From the NCBI RefSeq assembly GCF_932526225.1, contig NC_064039.1, positions 5,779,001 to 5,843,000 of the forward strand: a stretch of DNA of 64,000 nucleotides, written 5' to 3'. Within the stretch, counting starts at the first letter, position 1; each line of letters starts with the position of its first letter. This DNA comes from Nematostella vectensis (lineage: Eukaryota; Cnidaria; Anthozoa; Actiniaria; Edwardsiidae). Made by a program: the position numbers and the translations under genes. The notes beneath the pieces were generated by a model that saw only the letters and a list, made by a program, of their open reading frames with translations, was not told the DNA's origin and did no database searches. Of the stretch, positions 58,101-64,000 are shown piece by piece.

Positions 58101-59632
58101 ATGGCAGAAGAAATGCGTGATGATGTTATGGACCAGATACAGGTTTGTAAAGTTATGGACCAGATACAGGTTTGTAAAGTTTTGAATAACCTTCACCTAT
58201 ATAATATTCAGTATACAAAGTTTGAGTACTTTTTATTACATTTTATTTTGTAAATAAAATGATCTTCCCCACTCATCCTTCACATCTTGAGTGTGTCTCT
58301 ATATAATGCAGTCAAATTAATCCATTTAATCACATTATTTCTTATCCCAGCACATGAGCAGGGCGGGGCCCCCATCTAGGCATGCACCTATAATGATTCT
58401 TTTGAGAAATGAATAATGAATTTTGGCATCAGGCATGAGTGAAACGGTATCATTAGACTTATTGAAGATATCCATACAAAAACAAATAGATTGTCAGAGC
58501 AGCATACATGTATTCATAAAAGTTTTTGTCATCTCTCGTAGTCCTACATTGCCACCCAGCTTATGGTGCAGTCATCAGACCGAGACTCCAAAATGCTGAG
58601 AGGTCACAGGAGTGATGGTATGTTACACTATTTTTATGATTGCCATAGATTGAAAGACTTTTCTCAGTAATGTCAAAAAACCAAAACTTAAACCTAAACA
58701 ACCATTTCAATAGTGACAACTTGATACCTTTGTCAGAATAATTAAAAAAAACAGTAATTTTTAAATAATTACCATTAAATGCTATATTCAAATAAGAACA
58801 CTTCTGAACACAGCAATGGAAAAATTAAAAGGGCTAACATATCTTTAATGCTTGAGTATAAAGCACTTGACCGTCGTGTTTCCAGCTCTAACCTTTGACC
58901 AACTACTGACTGAAGTAAAATCCACTCTGTACTTGCATCTCGCCACATGCCACTCCCACGTAAAGCCTACCAAATAGTACTGGTTAATTCAAGTTTTTAA
59001 CATTCTTTACAGTTTTTCACTTTTTCCTGTGAAACTGCTTCCCTTGTCTTCCTTATGGAGAGTTCCAAGGGTAAGTCAGTTATGTCATCCACCCTCCCTT
59101 CCCATGGTCAGCTAAAAAGAACTTGTCTTCTCTTGAAAGAATTGAGCACAGGGAGCCCAATCTCATATTGGAGATACTCTTGTGATGTCCCGCCGTCACA
59201 GTGTTACTTCCATAATGCTAAAAATTAAAAATTGCTCAAAATATGCTTCTATATCATGGATTTTTCAAAAAAATATGCCTCCCTTTGTTATACTGTCTTT
59301 AATTTTTGGGGAAGGGCGAGTTAATGTAACAGGATTATGTGCAATATTATGAGCTTGGGCTCCCTGTGGTCTAGCAATTAAAGGTTGTTTCGATTTTTTT
59401 TTCCAGTTAATCAATGATTTTTTTTCTTTCCCTCCCCTCCCCTAAAACTTCTGCATCAGCAATATTTTGGTAAATCCTGGCTGATTTATAAAGTACAACT
59501 TTGTGTTACTAAGGAAATACAAAGCACTACATTATCATTGTGTTATTTTAATTTTAAAATGTTCTAGTAAAAATGTGCTTGTTTTTATCAGGGACCAAAT
59601 CATACGTCAGTACAAGGCCCAAGAGGGTTTGA
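40147..59632 (+). CDS. BRD8: bromodomain-containing protein 8, complete coding region, 27 exons
   Basis: BRD8 is a subunit of the nuclear TIP60/NuA4 acetyltransferase complex. Exons: 40147-40177, 40256-40352, 41651-41735, 41890-41939, 42014-42045, 42141-42231, 42465-42545, 43727-43857, 45520-45595, 45684-45834, 46043-46288, 46419-46527, 46795-46958, 47276-47348, 47598-47650, 48102-48176, 51013-51208, 55089-55150, 55235-55270, 55568-55800, 56490-56570, 57120-57188, 57263-57305, 57817-57902, 58094-58142, 58542-58617, 59592-59632. Total 2517 nt, 838 aa. The N-terminus is SANT/Myb-like (WTVREKLTLASSVLRSGDQN), followed by a coiled coil with IVRKLTFERIEELKKSI. The middle is Ser/Pro/Thr-rich with APTLSKLL, then basic and acidic stretches. 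A single bromodomain lies at about 697-805 (MLVWRAAANHKYANVF, RPMDLSTIKKNIENG, MLMFQNALMYNSSDHDV), with the Asn of MYN binding acetyl-lysine. Long human isoforms have two bromodomains. Confidence 0.95.
40353..41650. other. BRD8 intron 2
   Basis: About 1.3 kb. The part at about 40540-40700 has recurring TTGCACAAAG and GGATA/TATCC motifs in imperfect inverted order and may be a degraded element. Nothing else is recognised. Confidence 0.45.
42546..43726. other. BRD8 intron 7 with poly(C) tracts
   Basis: About 1.2 kb. C runs at about 42929-42942 and 43657-43674, each followed by AT-rich sequence. CTCCCCCTT-type blocks repeat at about 42890-42970 and 43570-43660, suggesting a diverged dispersed repeat. 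GC-rich 43200-43345 shows no conserved frame. Confidence 0.5.
43851..44010 (+). repeat. in-frame tandem array of six 5' splice sites, 30-bp unit
   Basis: BRD8 exon 8 ends TCTATTG|GTAAGG at 43857. Downstream come five more TTG|GTAA junctions exactly 30 bp apart, with donors at 43858, 43888, 43918, 43948, 43978 and 44008. The last is GTAATA, the others GTAAGG. Each 30-bp unit is open in the BRD8 frame and would add ten residues, for example GKGMVGTLSI. A weaker continuation (units without good donors) lies at about 45030-45215, on the far side of the inserted element at 44015-45026. The first donor gives the simplest mRNA; use of the others is untested. Confidence 0.95.
44015..45026. mobile_element. 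1-kb element with terminal inverted repeats inserted in the donor array
   Basis: Starts CCTGAGTATCAGG and ends CCTGATACTCAGG, an exact 13-bp inverted terminal repeat. Subterminal GAGACAAGGGCCT near the left mirrors AGGCCCTTGTCTTG near the right. Interior AT-rich, with no transposase frame. It splits the 30-bp array, remnants of which continue at 45030-45215, so it inserted after the array had formed. A clear target duplication is not visible. Confidence 0.75.
45030..45215 (+). repeat. right-hand part of the BRD8 30-bp array, degenerate
   Basis: Six diverged units of the form ATTTGTAAGGGAATGGAAGG then CACTTTATCT continue the array of 43858-44010. Most have lost a good donor (GTAAAG, GCTTTG, GTTAGG), and one retains GGTAAGG. 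Confidence 0.8.
45881..46088 (+). repeat. 104-bp tandem duplication of the BRD8 exon 11 acceptor
   Basis: AAAAGTTGAACCATTATATG starts at 45881 and again at 45985. Each copy includes the intron end ATTTCCATTTGTGTGCAG and the first 46 nt of exon 11 (AAATCAGAACCAATGGATAT...). Only the second acceptor (46042) yields an open frame into the rest of exon 11. The first (45938) would add 104 nt and meet TAG at the second copy. The copies differ at a few positions (ATGATGATCC against ATGAGAATCC). Confidence 0.95.
47830..48021. mobile_element. TTAA-flanked MITE, copy 2
   Basis: TTAA, then AGCCGCATTGTCACCAGTTT, mirrored by AAACTGGTGACAATGCAGCT then TTAA. It shares ends and inner segments with 9020-9270, though shorter. 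The TTAA flanks match the target preference of piggyBac elements. It sits in BRD8 intron 15, about 80 bp before the exon 16 acceptor. Confidence 0.85.
48215..50990. repeat. about 115-unit array of 24 bp with a 1032-bp higher-order repeat
   Basis: Unit: ATGCCTCTATCTGATACATACCCC with frequent variants (TAATACATAT, CATACCTC, GACACAT, GATACACA). It fills BRD8 intron 16. A series of 43 units starting near 48684 is repeated in the same order starting near 49716, an offset of 1032 bp. Distinctive marks are TACAAACCCCATGCCTCTAT, CTATCTCATACATACCTC and CTATCTTTTACATACC. The right end (50700-50930) has variant units with GCATCTAATCTTATACATAC. Since 24 is a multiple of three and the unit lacks stops in several frames, long frames run on both strands, but none connects to BRD8 exons. 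Confidence 0.95.
53040..53160. repeat. two-copy tandem duplication, about 61 bp
   Basis: TATTTTTAGTTTTAGGTTCT and its following ATGAATTATGTTTTTGTGGT recur with few changes 61 bp later. It lies in BRD8 intron 17, away from exon borders. Confidence 0.75.
53571..53965 (+). mobile_element. tRNA-derived SINE
   Basis: The head has an A-box-like GTGGCCTAGTGTGTTAGCGC and a perfect B box GGTTCGAATCC spaced as in a tRNA. About 320 bp of unrelated body follows, ending in an A-rich tail (CATAAAAAAACAAAAAC). The acceptor stem does not close as in a working tRNA, so a pol III retroposon is more likely than a tRNA gene. It lies in BRD8 intron 17. Confidence 0.8.
55905..56070 (+). mobile_element. possible degenerate tRNA-derived SINE
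   Basis: GCCCTGGTGGTTCAGTTGGC resembles an A box region, and GGATTCGATTCTCC about 65 bp later a B box. The body is different from the SINE at 53571. No clear tail. BRD8 intron 20. Confidence 0.45.
56836..57082. mobile_element. TA-flanked MITE with long inverted repeat
   Basis: CAGTCATTTGACAAAAGGTT at the left mirrors AACCTTTTGTCAAACGACTG at the right, with TA on each side. The arms pair over about 110 bp with few mismatches, so the RNA could form a long hairpin. CAGT ends with a TA target fit a Tc1/mariner-derived element. It is in BRD8 intron 21. Confidence 0.85.
57306..57816. other. BRD8 intron 23, nothing recognised
   Basis: About 510 bp, AT-rich, between bromodomain exons 23 and 24. No repeat or conserved frame seen. 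Confidence 0.6.
58125..58180 (+). repeat. 27-bp in-frame duplication of the BRD8 exon 25 donor
   Basis: GTTATGGACCAGATACAG|GTTTGTAAA occurs twice, at 58125 and 58152. The first donor (58143) ends exon 25 with MDQIQ. The second donor (58170) would add nine residues, VCKVMDQIQ, in frame, within the last helix of the bromodomain. Confidence 0.95.
58618..59591. other. BRD8 intron 26, nothing recognised
   Basis: About 970 bp, AT-rich. No repeats or frames that I can support. Confidence 0.6.
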
Positions 59633-61280
59633 TGTCAGCAACTTTTGGTTCCTGGTGTCAAAGAAAACACCAAGCATCAAGCAGCAGACAGTACTATCAG
59701 TGTAGATGATACATATGCAAACAACGGAAACAGTGAGGGGGGCATCAGTAAAGCCCCGTGCAAACTGCGCCAGCACCTGCCAGCAAATTTTCGCTTGACT
59801 GACTATAAGACAAAGGAAAGGTCAAAATGGGAAATGGACTTTCTGACATTTCCTTTGTCTTGTGGTCAGTTGAGCAAGAATTTGCCAACAATGCTGGCCG
59901 GTGCTGGCGCAGTTTGCACAGGGCTTAACAGTATGGAGCCAGAAGCAGTGACATTTTTTGTGTTTCTATTAGAATGCACTGAAATAATAGTCCATTGTAA
60001 AGATTGTATTTTCATGGTGACTTTGATGTTTTTTTTTTTAATACATATTCCTAGAAGGGGGTTTTCCCCTTCTTTTGACTATAGCCAACAGCTTCGTAAG
60101 TCTGATGGAAACCATGAGCATTCTAGCAATACATTATGATACATATTGCTTGTAGCTGTTTAGCATGCTAATCGGTTCTCATTGGGTTTTCAAACATTGG
60201 GAACTGAGCTGAGCACTGAGTTGGCTTGCATGTTGAATTATCTCCAGGTACATTCATGTCATTTTTAAAAAAACATGTCATTCCCTCAAAAACCCATATA
60301 AAAGTCGACTCAGAGAAGTAACATAGGAGCAATGTCTGGTATGCAGCAAATGCATTTATCTACACAATTCTCAGACAGCTGTTCAAATTCAACTGGCTCG
60401 TATTTATAAATATAAAGGTTTTCACCTTATTATTTTAAAAGTTTTACCCTCTGAGAAGGGGGATCTCCATAAAGGGGATGATTGTCCTATCTTTTAGGGT
60501 ATCAAATAAAACCAACTGCTACCCCTTACCCGTCTGTTTTTATTGGAGTGGTAGGCTTAACACATAAGCTTAACCCTATTCACTCGAGAGTACTTTTGCA
60601 CAAAATTGTGCGTAATAGGGATAGATGTGTTTATGACCAAAAAAATTAAAACTGGTTTGAAAACAATTTTCTATTATGAGGGTGTTTGTCACTGTTTCTC
60701 TGTATATTTCTTATACCTCTTACCTTTTCGTAATTTAAAATCTCTGAAAATGATAGGGGCCTACACACCTAGATCCACCCATGATCATGATTAGAAATCT
60801 GTAACACTGAGACTATGCAACTGCCAAGAGATATGGTTTAGGAATGGCTGAATTCTGGTTATAGAACTCATGACAAAATAATTCATGACAAAAATATTTA
60901 TCTATACAAGTTTATTATTAAAAAGAAAACAATGGTAAACATTCTAACATAAGCATGCATGAAAATAACCTGCTTAAAAGACTATTTGGTATTTTTATCA
61001 AAGGAAAACCAGTCTGTTTAGTGAATGGGGTGCAATATATAAACCATGTGGTCCCTGGAGCAAGCACTGAAAGATTTAAAACACCCTATTCCCCTGCAAG
61101 CAGGCTAGCATGTAAAACACTAACTTCTTTCTACTACTCCATTGATAGTTGCCATATTGGCTCTTTCCTGAGAATACCACCTATACTGCTGGATACATCG
61201 GTAAAACTAGTGAAACTGTTTACATATTGGAACACATTGATACCAGAACATGGTGACAACAATCACTATTCATCATTTAA
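59633..61280. other. convergent 3' flanks of BRD8 and SRSF10-like gene
   Basis: Contains the BRD8 3' UTR with a MITE (59752-59931) and AATAAA at about 60505, and on the minus strand the 3' UTR of the SRSF10-like gene. No further gene recognised. The exact transcript ends cannot be read. Confidence 0.5.
59752..59931. mobile_element. MITE in the BRD8 3' UTR
   Basis: AGCCCCGTGCAAACTGCGCC at the left mirrors GGCGCAGTTTGCACAGGGCT at the right; arms of 50-80 bp also include CCAGCACC/GGTGCTGG and GACAAAGGAAA/TTTCCTTTGTC. Right edge TTAA, left edge GTAA, so a TTAA-type target is possible. If BRD8 mRNA extends this far it carries a strong hairpin. Confidence 0.8.
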
Positions 61281-63877
<2,597 letters not shown>

Positions 63878-63987
63878 ATGGAAGTAGAGAGAACGCAATT
63901 TCCGCGCAGAAGAACACAAAGAAAAGATGATGAATCGAGCGCCTGTGTACCACGGCGAGGAAGGAACTCAAAGCGGTCGTATCAAAG
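63878..63987 (+). CDS. first coding exon of an unidentified gene, continues beyond window
   Basis: ATG at 63878 opens a frame that reaches a strong donor AAAG|GTAAGG at 63987 after 36 codons plus 2 nt. The peptide is very basic and hydrophilic (MEVERTQFPRRRTQRKD..., RRGRNSKRSYQ) with no signal peptide, suggesting a nuclear or RNA/DNA-binding N-terminus. I do not recognise it. A coding exon is inferred from the frame, donor and divergent position. Confidence 0.5.
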
Positions 63988-64000
63988 GTAAGGAATATGA

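Overview
The window is nuclear DNA of an intron-rich animal. Every gene is split by many short introns with GT-AG borders, 3' UTRs carry AATAAA signals, and the introns hold small inverted-repeat elements, a tRNA-derived SINE and many minisatellites. Intron density, AT-rich composition and the encoded proteins fit an early-branching invertebrate, most likely a cnidarian such as a sea anemone or coral. That placement is inference, and nothing in the window fixes the species.

Layout from left to right. 1-9628 (+) is the 3' part of SNRNP200 (Brr2), the U5 snRNP helicase. 13725-14390 (+) is a single-coding-exon, two-pass membrane protein resembling BK-channel beta subunits (KCNMB). 15431-35008 (-) is the complete coding region of condensin subunit NCAPG in 17 exons (1079 aa by my junctions). 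36874-39553 (-) is a ubiquitin-domain protein of the UBTD1/2 family in 3 exons (232 aa). 40147-59632 (+) is BRD8, the bromodomain subunit of the TIP60/NuA4 complex, in 27 exons (838 aa). 61281-63554 (-) is an SR splicing factor of the SRSF10/12 type (210 aa) with a U12-type AT-AC intron. 63878-63987 (+) is the first coding exon of an unidentified gene that runs off the window. UBTD/BRD8 and SRSF10/unknown are head-to-head pairs with short shared promoter regions; KCNMB-like/NCAPG and BRD8/SRSF10 are tail-to-tail. All splice junctions were read by eye from reading frame, conserved protein sequence and splice consensus. In each complete gene the exon lengths sum to a multiple of three.

The most unusual property is a repeated structural pattern. 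Most of the tandem arrays inside the genes are not placed at random in introns. Their repeat unit spans an exon-intron junction, so each unit is a copied splice site with a piece of exon. NCAPG has three such 3'-splice-site arrays (about 121 x 70 bp, 14 x 34 bp and about 28 x 60 bp). SNRNP200 has one of 13 x 62-63 bp and a decayed one. BRD8 has an in-frame array of six 5' splice sites 30 bp apart, a 27-bp in-frame donor duplication and a 104-bp acceptor duplication. The SNRNP200 stop codon is likewise inside a 26-bp array. Some of these would change the protein in frame if used (30, 27 and 60 bp units); others would truncate it (70 and 104 bp). Whether the extra sites are used cannot be told from DNA alone.
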